Origin: Acrasis kona
Taxonomy: Eukaryota; Heterolobosea; Eutetramitea; Acrasida; Acrasidae
Direction: 5' to 3'
DNA length: 64,000 nucleotides
NCBI GenBank assembly: GCA_026419775.2
Contig: JAOPGA020001439.1
Coordinates: 47,133 to 111,132 of the forward strand
Both the position numbers and the translations under genes were made by a program. Shown here piece after piece: positions 34,901-45,496 of the stretch (within the stretch, counting starts at the first letter, position 1; every line of letters begins with the position of its first letter). Below the pieces are notes generated by a model, which worked only from the letters and a program-made list of their open reading frames with translations, did no database searches and had not been told where the DNA came from.

Positions 34901-35080
34901 ATGCTTCACAGAGTCTTCTTGTTGTGGACCATCATGGCACTCATTCTGTTCATGTCAACAACACAAGCCAAGACCAACTCACTTGCAAACAGAGTACAAC
35001 TAAGCGGACAAGAAGGACGTGCAATCATTTTCTACCCAAAACCCCCATCTGGCCCATCGCCAACAGAGGGTGATGATTAA
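34901..35080 (+). CDS. Small secreted peptide (copy 2)
   Basis: 59 aa from the ATG at 34901. Signal peptide FLLWTIMALILFMSTTQA, then SLANRVQLSGQEGRAIIFYP and a KPPSGPSP tail ending EGDD. Same plan and related core as the frame at 34543; it lacks that gene's Lys-rich end. The spacing between the two stop/start points (119 bp) is enough for a separate promoter. Confidence 0.6.
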   Translation: MLHRVFLLWTIMALILFMSTTQAKTNSLANRVQLSGQEGRAIIFYPKPPSGPSPTEGDD

Positions 35081-35195
35081 GTTACCTCTAAATAATTTAT
35101 ATTTTGTGACTTTAATAAACTAGGAGCTATTCATTCGAAAGTACTTGACAATTAATTTTTATGAAAACACATTTTTTATAAAGTGTACAAGCTTC

Positions 35196-35729
35196 TTACA
35201 AATTGCTTGACAACCAGTCTAAACCTTCAAACAATCCCTCTCCTGTGGTGGCGCAGCAAGGTTGGATGAACCAGTTGCGTTGTTTCAAATTGTGTAGGCC
35301 CAACTTGTCAGTCATCTCAGCGGCGTTCATGGCGTTTGGCAAATCTTGCTTGTTTGCGAAGGCCAATAGGATACAATCTCTTAGTTGGTCGTCACCCAAC
35401 ATCTTGTGTAGTTCATCACGGGCTTCACCGATACGTTCGCGATCGTTGCTATCAACAACAAAGATAACAGCGTTGGTGTTTGCGTAGTAGTGGCGCCATA
35501 GGGGGCGGATCTTGTCTTGTCCTCCGACGTCCCACATGGTGAAGGTAACCTTCTTGTACTGGACAGTCTCAACGTTGAAACCGATAGTGGGGATGGTTGT
35601 AACGTTTTCATCTAACTTGAGCTTGTATAAAATAGTTGTCTTTCCGGCGGCATCCAAACCAACCATCAAGATACGAGCCTCCTTGTTCTTAAAGAGACCC
35701 GACAACAACGACATTAGTGAGTTTCCCAT
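35196..35729 (-). CDS. ARF1: ADP-ribosylation factor 1
   Basis: 177 aa, single exon, closely matching Arf1: N-myristoylation Gly2 ([20 protein letters not shown]), P-loop GLDAAGKTT, interswitch [41 protein letters not shown] and [15 protein letters not shown]. It recruits coats such as COPI and AP-1 to Golgi membranes. Codon usage is more GC-rich than its neighbours, which fits high expression. Confidence 0.97.
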   Translation of the reverse strand: MGNSLMSLLSGLFKNKEARILMVGLDAAGKTTILYKLKLDENVTTIPTIGFNVETVQYKKVTFTMWDVGGQDKIRPLWRHYYANTNAVIFVVDSNDRERIGEARDELHKMLGDDQLRDCILLAFANKQDLPNAMNAAEMTDKLGLHNLKQRNWFIQPCCATTGEGLFEGLDWLSSNL

Positions 35730-35931
35730 CTTTGCTTTCTGTATATTATAATACGTTTATTAATAATATAAATGAATAGAAAAAAGGTAAGTTATTTATC
35801 GGAGAAACAATGCGACGATGACTCACGTTATGGTATTCTATTGGTCAGATGACGTCACAAGATTTGTCTTCTTTTGAACCTTCTTTTTTGGTTGACAAAT
35901 CGGTTGATTAAAAATTGATCAATTTATTAAA

Positions 35932-38135
35932 TTACAAAGATTGTTTGGATTGGTGCGTAAACTTTTTGTCTCCTTTAGAATACGAAGACACAATGTGGTT
36001 GTCCTCACCCGTACCACTCAAAACCCATTTTGTTGTTAATAAACCGTCGACTCCCACTGGTCCACGAGCATGTATTCTACTCGTGCTGATTCCTACCTCA
36101 GCGCCTAAACCAAACCTGAAGCCATCAGCAAATCTCGTGCTTGCATTGTGGAACACACATGCAGAATCCACTTCTCTCAACCACTTTTGAGCAACGCCTT
36201 CGTCTTGTGTGACAATACAGTCCGTGTGTGAACTTCCATACTTGTGGGTGAGGTCTATTGCCTCTTGAACAGAGTCAACAATTTCAACAGCACAAGCCAA
36301 ATCACTGTACTCATATTTCAAAGTAACAGCAGGTTTCAACTTGTTTATGATGTCAGAATTAGACTTTAAAGAGATCAACTTTGGACCAGCATGCACCGTC
36401 ACACCTGCATCTTGTAACGACTTTACCAATGCACACAAACCATCAGGATATAAACTTTTATGAACAAGTAAATTTTCCATAGCATTACATGCTGCAGGAT
36501 AATCTGTTTTGGAGTCAACAACAATATCTTTTGCTTTATTCAAATCAGCATGCTCGTCCACGTATACATGACAAATTCCCTCAGAGTGACCCAACACTGG
36601 TATCTTTGTGTTTCTTTGAATGAAGCTGACCAACTCACCGCTCCCTCTGGGTATCACCAAATCAATCAAATCGTCCAATGCAAGTAATTCGGTAATTTCT
36701 TCTCTCGACTCAATGAGACCAATGATGCCTTTCGGTACTTTTGGTTGCTTGTTGCATATGGCCTCCACAATGACCTTGTGCAAGATTCGATTACTGTTGG
36801 ATGCTTCCTTTCCACCCTTCAACAGCAATCCGTTTCCTGATGAAATGGCCAAGCTGGCAATTTGAACCACTGCATCGGGTCTCGATTCGAAAATGATGAG
36901 CAGCACTCCTAATGGCGACGTTAATTGTTTGAGTTCTAGGTTGGGACTCAGTTCTGTCCAACGTAATGTTTTCCCCACTGGATCTTTGGGTGCGTTGGCG
37001 ATGCTTCTCACTCCTTGGATCAATGTAGACAATTTCTTTTGGTCCAACTTTAATCTGGCCAATGAAGAAGAGGACAATTGTGATTGTTCCTTTTCGACAT
37101 CTTTTTGGTTTTCTTCCAAAATGATTTGTTGGTTTTTTTCTAATGCGTCTGCAATGGCAAGTAAAATTTCTGACCTGTCCTGAGTGGTCATGGATTGTAA
37201 CACTCTGCTTGCTGCTCTTGCTTCGATGGCCATGTCCCTGGTGTGAGCGTCGTCCTTGTGATATGAGAATACAGTACCAACGCGTTTGCCTGCAATGACA
37301 TCAAGGATGGACTTTCCTACAAGTCCGTTGGCGATGACCACATTTGTACCACAATCCAAGGCTTGTTGTGCGGCTAGAATCTTGCTTCCCATTCCACCGG
37401 TTCCTACTTTTGATCTTCCTTCGAATTTGACTCTGCTAGAATCAAAGTTTGGATTAAAGTTATGGAGCAGGATGGACCCAGGTGTACCTGGAGGTGATGT
37501 GTAAACTCCTTCGACGTCCGATAGCAGGATCAGTAGATCAGCTTGAACCACTGTGGCAATTAGAGATGCGAGACCGTCGTTGTCGTTGAAGGAGCGGATA
37601 CCTGAGGATGTATCCAGCATGTCGTCTTTGACGCTCACGACATCATTTTCGTTGACAATGGGAATGGCTCCACAGGTCAATAACACATTGATTGTATTGC
37701 GGAGTTGATCCAGGCGTTCCTTGTCTTTAAAATCAGGACCAGTCACAAGTACCTGGGAAGTTCCAATTCCAAAGTACCCGAACATTGTTGCGTATAACGA
37801 CATGAGCCCGCTTTGACCCGCAGATGCACATGATCTAAAAAATCAGATAATTATTGTGTTGATAGGCCACACCTTTTGTCAAGCTCCACGTGCGCTTGTG
37901 AACCAGTGATCTTCTTAAACTCAGTTAACTTTTGACGCCCTATTGCAACGGCTCCACTTGAGACGACAATTACTTCGATACCCTTCTGCTTTACTTCAAA
38001 GATTTGTTCTATAATATTTCCAATGCGAGATAGGGACACCCCATTTTGATCTTCCCGAGATAATATAGCACTGCCAATCTTGACAACAACCCTTTTTGAG
38101 TCCTTGAACGTGTTGCGTGTTGTCTGTTTTGACAT
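35932..38135 (-). CDS. P5CS: Bifunctional delta-1-pyrroline-5-carboxylate synthase
   Basis: Exon 1 38135-37873, 38-nt intron 37872-37835, exon 2 37834-35932; 721 aa. Residues ~12-290 are glutamate 5-kinase (VVVKIGSAIL; VVSSGAVAIGRQKL; PIVNENDVVS; DVEGVYTSPPG). Residues ~300-715 are gamma-glutamyl-phosphate reductase (PLGVLLIIFESRPDAVVQIA; VIPRGSGELVSFIQ; the Cys segment DYPAACNAMENLLVH; GRFGLGAEVGISTSRIHARG-like end). Together they make glutamate-5-semialdehyde, the first steps of proline synthesis. The fused form is the animal/plant type. It is divergent from the flavoreductase gene, 152 bp apart. Confidence 0.96.
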
Positions 38136-38287
38136 TGTTGTAATAAATAAGAATTGTAAATTTAAGATCCGATGTTTTTGTGACCAAACTCAGAACAGCG
38201 TACTCATGCTCATACTAATATTAGAGATGTTATCGATAAAAGTTGATAAATAGAACCAACATTGCTTTATTTTGTAAAAATATATTT

Positions 38288-39193
38288 ATGGAAAGCATTT
38301 CGAAGTTTGCCCACTCAAGTGCTAGACAAATATTCAGATCTAAGGTACTCAAGGTGTGCGTAATTTCACCAAAAGTTGTTTGCGTAGAATTACAGGTGCC
38401 CCAATCGTTTAGCTTTCATCCTGGTCAGTGGGTAGATGTGATAGTTTCCAGAAACAACGAACTGGCGAAGCAGCAACTAAGTGAGACCTTTTGTTTTGAT
38501 AAAGGATTTCAGAAAGAGTTCATTAAAGATTTGAAAGACGATCCTCTTGATAGAGACGAATTCTATAATGTGACCGGGTTCAGCATGACTTCATCTCCAT
38601 TTGTCAAAGAAAAAATTACTCTTGGGATCAAGCTTACCGATCACTACATTACTAATTTCATGCATAACCATGTCAAAGAAGGTCATGTGTTAAACGTAGC
38701 CGGACCAGGTGGTACTTTTATTTTGCCATACCAGGAATTTACAAATAAAACTAAAAGGCAATTGTTCTTAATTGGTGCCGGAATTGGTATCACTCCGTTG
38801 TTGTCCATCTTTCATTTCATCAAAGATCTCAACAAGTTGCAGAATATAGAAAAGATTAGTACGACTCTTTTGTATTCTTGTAGATCCGAAGTTGAATGCT
38901 ACTTTAGAGAAGAAATAATAAACACTACAATTGATAGTGACGGTACGCACAAAGTACACTTCTTCCAAAGCAATACACCCGATAATTATTTTGTTCCGTC
39001 AGATAATGATCAAATCCAAACGCATTCGGGAAGGATTCATATAGATAATCTTAAATCTTGTGTTGACCATACAAGCATAAAGGATGGTATATTCATGCTT
39101 TGTGGACCTCAACCTTTTATTTATGATTTGGAGGATCAATTATCAACATTGGGTGTACCTAGAGATAGAATGCACTATGAAAAATGGTGGTGA
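38288..39193 (+). CDS. FAD/NAD(P)-binding oxidoreductase, OXNAD1-like
   Basis: 301 aa from the ATG at 38288, single exon. The N-terminal beta-barrel (VELQVPQSFSFHPGQWVDV; YNVTGFSMTSSPF) is the ferredoxin-reductase-type FAD domain. The C-terminal part has the NAD-binding FLIGAGIGITPLLSIFHF and MLCGPQPFIYDLEDQL. The N-terminus FAHSSARQIFRS is basic and Ser-rich and could serve as a weak mitochondrial presequence, as in OXNAD1. Partner and substrate unknown. Confidence 0.85.
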   Translation: MESISKFAHSSARQIFRSKVLKVCVISPKVVCVELQVPQSFSFHPGQWVDVIVSRNNELAKQQLSETFCFDKGFQKEFIKDLKDDPLDRDEFYNVTGFSMTSSPFVKEKITLGIKLTDHYITNFMHNHVKEGHVLNVAGPGGTFILPYQEFTNKTKRQLFLIGAGIGITPLLSIFHFIKDLNKLQNIEKISTTLLYSCRSEVECYFREEIINTTIDSDGTHKVHFFQSNTPDNYFVPSDNDQIQTHSGRIHIDNLKSCVDHTSIKDGIFMLCGPQPFIYDLEDQLSTLGVPRDRMHYEKWW

Positions 39194-39222
39194 ATAAATA
39201 ATTTTTCTTAACTTTTTTTGTA

Positions 39223-40110
39223 ATGGAGAGGATACAAGTGTTGCGTGGTCACTTTTTGGTTAAAGAGCCCACTGTGGGGGTTGAGACAGAGGCAAATGGG
39301 TGGAAGATTGATTTCGTTCATGTAGAGAGCGAACAAACTCCAGATGCTATACTCGTCACCATGAACAGCAACAAAGTAAATGCAATTGGAGATCGATTTT
39401 GTCATGATTTTCGAAATTGTTTAAAGAGATTAGATTCGTATCCCTTCAATATATATCCTCATTTACCTTTGCTAATTCAAAGCGAACCAAACTCTAAAAA
39501 CTTCTGTGCAGGATTTGACTTGGTAGATTTATCAAAGGCTGCCTCCGGGGGAAAGGAAAGTTTGTTGAACTGGCTGAGAAGATCAGATGATATTTTTGAA
39601 ACACTTTATATGCTCCCACGACCAACTGTTGCCATTATCAACGGCAATGCGATAGCTGGTGGGATGGTGATTGCAATGTGTTGTGATTTTCGTGTAATTG
39701 TACAAAAAGAAGATAAAGTAATAATGTCCTTGAAGGAGATTGCCCTTGGACTACCATTCCCTTATAAAGCATTGGAGATTATAAGAATGACCACTTCAGG
39801 GTCAACATTGTTTGAGGCAACACTAACAGGTAGAGAATTCAATCCTCAAGAGTGTTTGGAATATGGATTAGTTAACAGAGTAACAAGTGGAGACCCCATC
39901 AAAGAATGCATGGATCTAATCAATAAGAGATTTGACACAAAGAAGGGCCATCAAGCATATGTATCCATTAAACACGCGCTTAAACGTGGATTTCCTTACA
40001 GAGACGAACTGTATCAAGATAAAGTCACGAGACAAGTTGAGGATTTGTTCACATCACCTCAAGTCATCTCAGCAATGTCAAATGCTCTTCGCAGAAATGC
40101 AAAGATATAG
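39223..40110 (+). CDS. Enoyl-CoA hydratase/isomerase family protein
   Basis: 295 aa, single exon, 29 bp after the flavoreductase stop. Crotonase-fold marks: VNAIGDRFCHDF, oxyanion-hole segment SKNFCAGFDLVDLS and second oxyanion/catalytic segment INGNAIAGGMVIAMCCDFRV, then EIALGLPFP and ATLTGREFNPQECLEYGLVN. The first 45 residues precede the core and are unusual. Could be an enoyl-CoA hydratase or a delta3,delta2-enoyl-CoA isomerase of fatty-acid oxidation; the catalytic acid cannot be fixed without an alignment. Confidence 0.88.
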   Translation: MERIQVLRGHFLVKEPTVGVETEANGWKIDFVHVESEQTPDAILVTMNSNKVNAIGDRFCHDFRNCLKRLDSYPFNIYPHLPLLIQSEPNSKNFCAGFDLVDLSKAASGGKESLLNWLRRSDDIFETLYMLPRPTVAIINGNAIAGGMVIAMCCDFRVIVQKEDKVIMSLKEIALGLPFPYKALEIIRMTTSGSTLFEATLTGREFNPQECLEYGLVNRVTSGDPIKECMDLINKRFDTKKGHQAYVSIKHALKRGFPYRDELYQDKVTRQVEDLFTSPQVISAMSNALRRNAKI

Positions 40111-40178
40111 TTGTGAATAAAATAACACTTTTGTGCACTTCAACTATATTGATTATAAGAATATTATTGTACATTTAT

Positions 40179-41507
40179 TTATAAATCTTCTCTATCCTGT
40201 GGTGGTAACCCTCCAAAGTCACACTGACTGACAACACTAGAATTGATCATTAGAGTTATTTGTTGTCTGATATTTTCGGTAAACGTTCTGCCAGGACAAG
40301 ATCGAACGCAAGGTCTTTCTCTCCTCTCTAGTGCTCTCCTAAGTTGCTTTGGAAACTTTGACATGCTAATTTCTTCACTGCATCCCTTTTGATAAGCATA
40401 CGTAGAGTTTTCCTTCTCCCACTGAATATATTTACCACTTCTGTTGTCGAACAATGTAAAGATTTCTGAAGCAAGTGCCTCGTTTACGGAGGAGCCACCA
40501 GGCTTTGATACGAATACGTTAGAGAAGCGCAATAAAGCAGCAACTTGAACGGCGCTCTTCTTTCCTAAAGCATGAATCTTGACGCGGTCATGTTTCTTCT
40601 TTGAGAACAAATCAGAAAAAGGTTTGGTTATTTTTGCCTTTGCGACAATGTATCTTAAATCTTCATTACTGCCGCACATGACCACCACGTGCACTGTTTG
40701 ATTTTCCTTGGTTGTTATCATTCTTGGATTCTTGCGGATGCAGTTGATATACCTCAGCGTGTCCTTCATTGATCCCTGAGCGCCCATCATGACCACCACA
40801 ATCTTTTCTTTATCTTGTATGTTGAGCTCTGTCCTTATTCCATCGAATTCGTCTCTGAGTTGGTCGGAAGGTGCTCCAAACTCTGGTCGAAGAGGGTAGC
40901 CTGTAACAACAAAGTTGTGTTGTTGGAACTTTCGCTTTTGTATTGTTTCTGTCACGTCGGTATCTTCAAATGGAATGGCCACCTTGAGGTCGTCTGATGG
41001 ACTCTTTAAAAAGTTGAAGAAATGATCAAACTTCAAGTCTGTTGGAACTATGAGGAAGGGGATCTTGTGCTTCTTTGAAAGAATGTATGTTTCGTAGTTG
41101 GCAACCGGCATCACACTTATGACCAGTTGTGGCTTGAATGTTTCTAGTTCTTGATCCAAAGCATTAGCAATAGAACCACTTAAATCAATGTCGGCGAAAG
41201 ATTGTAGCGATATCAATAACTTGATTTTTCTCAATTCTCCCTTCTTCATGTATTTGTTGAATAGTGCGTCTCCTCCTGGAACGTTGTCGCATGGTGTGAT
41301 TATTTTAGTATCGTAGTCACCTCGAACTGCATCTTGTATAGCTCTTGATGCGCTCATATGCCCTCCGCCACCGTTACTGGATATAATGAGGATTCGCTTC
41401 TTCTCACTGCCATTAGCGTCAAGGTCAGTTAGAGGCTGGGTCTTCTGTAGAGTAAGCCTATTCAAAAACTTGTTAAATTTTATCTTGGCTTCTACGCTGC
41501 TGCTCAT
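40179..41507 (-). CDS. MGDG-synthase-like GT28 glycosyltransferase
   Basis: 442 aa, single exon. The N-terminal domain has the glycine-rich acceptor loop ILIISSNGGGGHMSASRAIQ typical of monogalactosyldiacylglycerol synthases, processive diacylglycerol glucosyltransferases and MurG. The C-terminal domain has VVVMMGAQGSMKDTLRYINC and the nucleotide-sugar site FVSKPGGSSVNEALASEI. It should transfer a sugar from UDP-sugar to a lipid or related acceptor at a membrane. In a protist without visible plastid genes here the acceptor is open. Confidence 0.85.
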   Translation of the reverse strand: MSSSVEAKIKFNKFLNRLTLQKTQPLTDLDANGSEKKRILIISSNGGGGHMSASRAIQDAVRGDYDTKIITPCDNVPGGDALFNKYMKKGELRKIKLLISLQSFADIDLSGSIANALDQELETFKPQLVISVMPVANYETYILSKKHKIPFLIVPTDLKFDHFFNFLKSPSDDLKVAIPFEDTDVTETIQKRKFQQHNFVVTGYPLRPEFGAPSDQLRDEFDGIRTELNIQDKEKIVVVMMGAQGSMKDTLRYINCIRKNPRMITTKENQTVHVVVMCGSNEDLRYIVAKAKITKPFSDLFSKKKHDRVKIHALGKKSAVQVAALLRFSNVFVSKPGGSSVNEALASEIFTLFDNRSGKYIQWEKENSTYAYQKGCSEEISMSKFPKQLRRALERRERPCVRSCPGRTFTENIRQQITLMINSSVVSQCDFGGLPPQDREDL

Positions 41508-41764
41508 GATTGCGTGTTTTTGTTATCATGATTATTATCAGTAGAGAGAATTGTTTAAATATCATGGCAATTTGAGTGTTCAACACTCAGATTCAGTGCG
41601 GAGCAAATTTCATGAAACAACAAACCATTTTTGGAATTAGCGGAATTGAAGAGTAATAAAAAAATGAATTTGCATGTCACATGCGGTTGAATACCATAAT
41701 GCGCTGAAAGAGCAGTCTAAACAAATTACTCAATCAATTCAAATATCGCCAATAACATAAACAG

Positions 41765-41989
41765 ATGGCCCACAATTCACAAGAATATGATAGATATTGT
41801 AAAGCAACAAGGAGCAATGCATATGTGCACATGATGAAATATGTGAATTTAGCTTGCGTCCAATGCAGATTCAAAATGTGGGATTATATTGGTCGCGGTG
41901 GTGTTGGAACACATGATGAGGTGCAAGAGAAATTGTTGTTGGATTTTCGGTTAATCTTTTAGAAAGAGTTCTCAACCATACTCATTTAA
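41765..41989 (+). CDS. Possible small two-exon gene, unidentified
   Basis: ATG at 41765, exon 1 to 41920, 42-nt GT-AG intron 41921-41962 (GTGCAAG...TTTTAG), exon 2 to TAA at 41989; 60 aa. The product starts MAHNSQEYDRYCKATRSN and contains ACVQCRFKMWDYIGRG. No domain is recognised. The intron fits the local size, but so short a frame could be chance. Confidence 0.35.
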
Positions 41990-42250
41990 GCAGCGGTTGC
42001 CTTCGGTGTCATTTTATGATCGATAAAAATGTGACCAGAGAGTGTTGTATCAGCAAATTTACGATGAATGTAGTGTGTTTAGTAATTGATGACTTATGGA
42101 TCAGTAATCTAGAATGGTGTATGTTTACAATCAACACGACATTAGAGAGACATTGTATGTGGACATTAAAGTTGTACATTTATTCTAAATAATGATTTAT
42201 TGGTACGCAACATTTGTTGAACATTAAATTTTTTGTCAAAAGGCTATATG
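41990..42250. other. Intergenic, nothing recognised
   Basis: AT-rich stretch without a credible frame or RNA gene. Confidence 0.4.
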
Positions 42251-42790
42251 TTAGACAGCTATTTGTGCAGGATTCTCGGAGAGATCAAAGTAGTAATTTG
42301 TCAAGGTTGTCGTAAATGTGAAGGCTGCTGTTGGAATAAAAGTGATAGTAAGATTTGGTCCCGCGTTGATCGTTAAAGTCGTAATGTTGTTATCAAAACT
42401 GTCGATTTTGTGCGAACATAATGTCTATGAAAGGTTGTGGTTGGGTGAGCGGATGTAGTAGGCCTTTGTGTCAAGTTGAAGGTTAGTGATTCAATGGTAG
42501 TCGGTGGGGTTGGTGTAGTAGATGTGGTTGGTGTTGTCGTGTTGGGGTTGGTGGCACGGTGGTAGTTGGTGCTTCTGTGGTGGTTGGCGCTGCTTGAACG
42601 TAGAATGTCCATGTGCAGAGAGAGAGATGTTTCTTGACATGTAGTGATGGCAGTAGCAGTATGTGAGCTTGTGATGATTTAATGTTCAAGGAGTGCGAAT
42701 GTGCGTCTTGGTGTCTTGATGTAGCAGTGGTATCGATTACCAGCTTTCCACTGAACGATGTTACAGGCCGTGAGACCCTACATTCTATGT
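42251..42790 (-). pseudogene. Thr/Pro-rich secreted-type protein, frame uncertain or decayed
   Basis: The minus strand encodes Thr-rich pieces: APTTTEAPTTTVPPTPT, then in the next frame TPTTSTTPTPPTTIESLTFN, then after an ATAG acceptor a tail TLCSHKIDSFDNNITTLTIN and FIPTAAFTFTTTLTNYYFDL ending at a TAA at 42251. The frame slips by one inside the TP repeat, and a splice before the tail is likely. Either a real mucin-like surface protein with a sequence error in the repeat, or a decaying gene. No start codon is clear. Confidence 0.4.
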
Positions 42791-43131
42791 ACTAGCTAAT
42801 AAGTTCTGTAGGAGTGAAGCAAAGCAGGGTCATCATCAAGGGATGAGACTGGTCATGATGTGTGTTTTTCTTTTTGTTGTGGATCGCATAATAAAGCACG
42901 AGCTTTAAATAGTTTAGTTGTTCACTCCGAGGACTAACATGCATTGCCTTTCTTTAGTGATTTAGCTACACATCATGTCATAAATTCTAAAAAGAGTCCT
43001 GATCGTTGTAAATCCCGTCAAAATTAAGTCATCAAGTCAAAAATATTTTTGCGAGTGTGATATTTTAGACAGTGCGAAAGAGGAGGAGAAATGACCGATG
43101 TTGATGTAATTTACAAAATACTTTACAAAAA
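42791..43131. other. Intergenic region upstream of the NR2C2AP-like gene
   Basis: About 340 bases with no supported gene. A purine-rich stretch (43080-43090) lies just before the next gene. Confidence 0.35.
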
Positions 43132-43569
43132 ATGCACCCAGACATTGACAAACTTCGTGTTTCATCTGTGCTTAACAAAAACACCAAAGATTTTGGAGGG
43201 AAGTTTATGCTAGATGGAAGCGGCGAGACATGCTGGAATAGCGACCAAGTATGGCAGTGAATGTAAAATTACTAAATAGCAAAGGGAAGTCCACAAGATA
43301 TTACCATCACTTTTAAAGAAGCATTTATGATGTCAAAAATACGTATCATGTTTCAAGGAGGATTTGTTGGTGTTAATTGCGAGATATGGATCCAAAAACA
43401 AGATGAAGACTGCCTGTTAATCCATCGACCATTTTATCCACTTGACAACAATCACATGCAGACATTTGATCTCCTCGAACAGAGTTCAATCACAAAGTTA
43501 AAAATTGTGTTCAAAGATAGTACTGATTTCTACGGGCGAATCACAATATATAAATTAGAAATTTTATAA
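43132..43569 (+). CDS. NR2C2AP: NR2C2AP/TRA16-like F5/8-type C (discoidin-like) protein
   Basis: Exon 1 43132-43248, 36-nt intron 43249-43284 ending AAAG, exon 2 43285-43569; 133 aa against 139 in human. It follows the human protein block by block: RVSSVLNKNTKDFGGK, ETCWNSDQGSPQ across the splice, IRIMFQGGFVG, FYPLDNNHMQTF and FKDSTDFYGRITIYKLEIL. The fold is a jelly-roll discoidin domain. The human protein was reported as a nuclear receptor TR4 partner, a role that cannot apply in a protist, so an older and unknown function is likely. Confidence 0.9.
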
Positions 43570-43751
43570 GGCTACACAGGTTCTCTTGTTGTGATTTCTT
43601 CATTCTATTTTGAGTAGTTGTAATTCAATCCTAGCTTCTGTTCACCCTAATATAATTTTAGCGCGAAACTCTTATTAAGCTAGCACGTGTGGTGCGACTC
43701 TGATTTGGAAGTTTCACGATATCTTACTTAATATTTAACTGATTAATAATA

Positions 43752-44432
43752 ATGGAAGCACAACACGCACAAGATTCAAACAAGAGTGCTTCAATAGAGA
43801 TATGCACATCCAGCACAAGTTCATGTAGTACCATAGCACCACAACATTTTATAACAGAGCCAAAACAAGTTCCTGCCAAGAAGAATGGCTTTAATATTCA
43901 ATTCTTGGGCGCTCCAAAAAGGGAGCCTGATTGCGAACAAGATCAAGAAACAATAGAGATTTCACTCGAATGTGACATCTCTGATCAGGGCGAACAGATC
44001 AGCAACTCACATCATAAAAAGAGATACAAATGGTCCAAAGAAGAAGATGACATTATAATTAGATCGGTGCAAAAATATGGTAAAGATTGGGTTCGAATAG
44101 CGGACGAGATTGAAGGTGGGAAAAAAGTTTCACACAAACAAGTAAAGGACCATTGGTATCATGTTATAGTAAGTGAAAAAAGACCCTGGAATAGGGTAGA
44201 GGTGGACGCATTGTTGAATGGGATCAATCACACATTGTCTGGATGTGGAGAACCTGATTGGGAATTCATATCAAAACTTGTTGCGACCAGAACATCCAAA
44301 CAATGCATCGATCAATACAAGGAAATTTCTCGCAAAAGAGCAAGAGATGCGGAGGAGTTGCTTTCAGGCTTCACGACGAGGGAGCGGCAATCCAAAAGGA
44401 CGAGGAGCGATAAACACGATCTATCATTGTAA
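43752..44432 (+). CDS. Two-repeat Myb/SANT-like DNA-binding protein
   Basis: 226 aa, single exon. The first repeat at ~95-145 has the usual three-Trp spacing (YKWSKEEDDIIIRSVQKYG, DWVRIADEI, VKDHWYHV). The second at ~148-205 is more divergent (RPWNRVEVDALLNGINH, DWEFISKLVATRTSKQC). The N-terminal ~90 residues are Ser/Gln/Glu-rich and the C-terminus is basic (KRARD, KRTRSDK), a likely nuclear localisation signal. Probable transcription or chromatin factor; targets unknown. Its stop lies 26 bp from the TFIIF-beta stop. Confidence 0.82.
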   Translation: MEAQHAQDSNKSASIEICTSSTSSCSTIAPQHFITEPKQVPAKKNGFNIQFLGAPKREPDCEQDQETIEISLECDISDQGEQISNSHHKKRYKWSKEEDDIIIRSVQKYGKDWVRIADEIEGGKKVSHKQVKDHWYHVIVSEKRPWNRVEVDALLNGINHTLSGCGEPDWEFISKLVATRTSKQCIDQYKEISRKRARDAEELLSGFTTRERQSKRTRSDKHDLSL

Positions 44433-44458
44433 AGACACTTTTGTACAATTTTAAATTT

Positions 44459-45292
44459 TTATTCCCAATCTTCTTCGTCGTCCTCCACTTGAGTCACCGC
44501 CTCTCCCTCTGGATTGACCACATTGTCCACATTATATTCTTCTTTGAGTTCATATTCTCCCTTGTGCTCGCCTCCTCTGTGGTAAATGCACATCTTTTCT
44601 AAAATGTCCTTCTTTAGGTATTGAACCGGTTGTTCCGTCTCTTCTACCAAATCATTCAACTTCCAGAAGGCCTTCTGTCTGAACAATTTGAAGACGAGAT
44701 CTTCCAACTCGTCCTTGTTCATTCTTGAAGCCTTTTCTTTTTGACCTTGAGAACGCGATGATGGTGGATATGGTTTGGTGATGGGTCTGTATTTACGTGC
44801 TTCCACTTTCGTATCGTTGACTTTCATGGTGAGGTTCGTGTGTGTATTTGCTTTGATCTCTCTATTCTTTACTACGGCGCTGTATTTTAATGTCATCGGG
44901 GGAACCATGGTGCACGACGTGTTGACCGTTCCGTCGATGCTAATCTTATAAAGTTTTTTTGGAGGTTCGTCGGTTGTTTGTGGTTGAGGCTCTTTTTGTG
45001 GTATTTCTTGCGTTTGAAACACGTATAGCGAAGGTGGCGTCGTCATTGTTAGATTTAATTCGTCTATTTGCTCCACTCCCTTGGGGGCTTGTACAAATTT
45101 AATCTTGGGGTCTTTTCGACCTGGTGTGGTCTCAATTACTACATTGCCTAGGACTGCATCATCGCTAGCTTTTTCCCACTCTTGGTGAATAAAAGAAGGT
45201 ATTTTTACAAGCCAGATTTTTCTATTGGACTGAGAAGCATCGACTAATCCCTCTTGTAATCCCATCTGTACATTTGGGGATGCTGCACTCAT
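44459..45292 (-). CDS. GTF2F2: Transcription factor TFIIF beta subunit (RAP30)
   Basis: 277 aa, single exon. The N-terminal dimerisation domain begins SNRKIWLVKIPSFIHQEWEK. The linker holds NREIKANTHTNLTMKV and RKYRPITKPYPPS. The C-terminal winged helix has MNKDELEDLVFKLFRQKAFW and PVQYLKKDILEKMCIYHRGG. It ends with an acidic tail (DDEEDWE). It works with RNA polymerase II at initiation. Length is close to the animal protein (249 aa). Confidence 0.95.
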   Translation of the reverse strand: MSAASPNVQMGLQEGLVDASQSNRKIWLVKIPSFIHQEWEKASDDAVLGNVVIETTPGRKDPKIKFVQAPKGVEQIDELNLTMTTPPSLYVFQTQEIPQKEPQPQTTDEPPKKLYKISIDGTVNTSCTMVPPMTLKYSAVVKNREIKANTHTNLTMKVNDTKVEARKYRPITKPYPPSSRSQGQKEKASRMNKDELEDLVFKLFRQKAFWKLNDLVEETEQPVQYLKKDILEKMCIYHRGGEHKGEYELKEEYNVDNVVNPEGEAVTQVEDDEEDWE

Positions 45293-45496
45293 GTTTCTTG
45301 AGAGTTTGTGTCATTCAATTTTACAATGGATTCGGTTTCGTTTTTCCGTCTTATAAGTTGGTTAGAGAATTGAAATTAAAGACGAGAGTAGTAATCTGAT
45401 GGAGTTAAAGGAAGAACGCACGAATGAATTCACTCCCAATAGAATTTCGATTATCCCATATTTTGTTTCTTGAATAATTGTAAGAAAATAGTCAAC

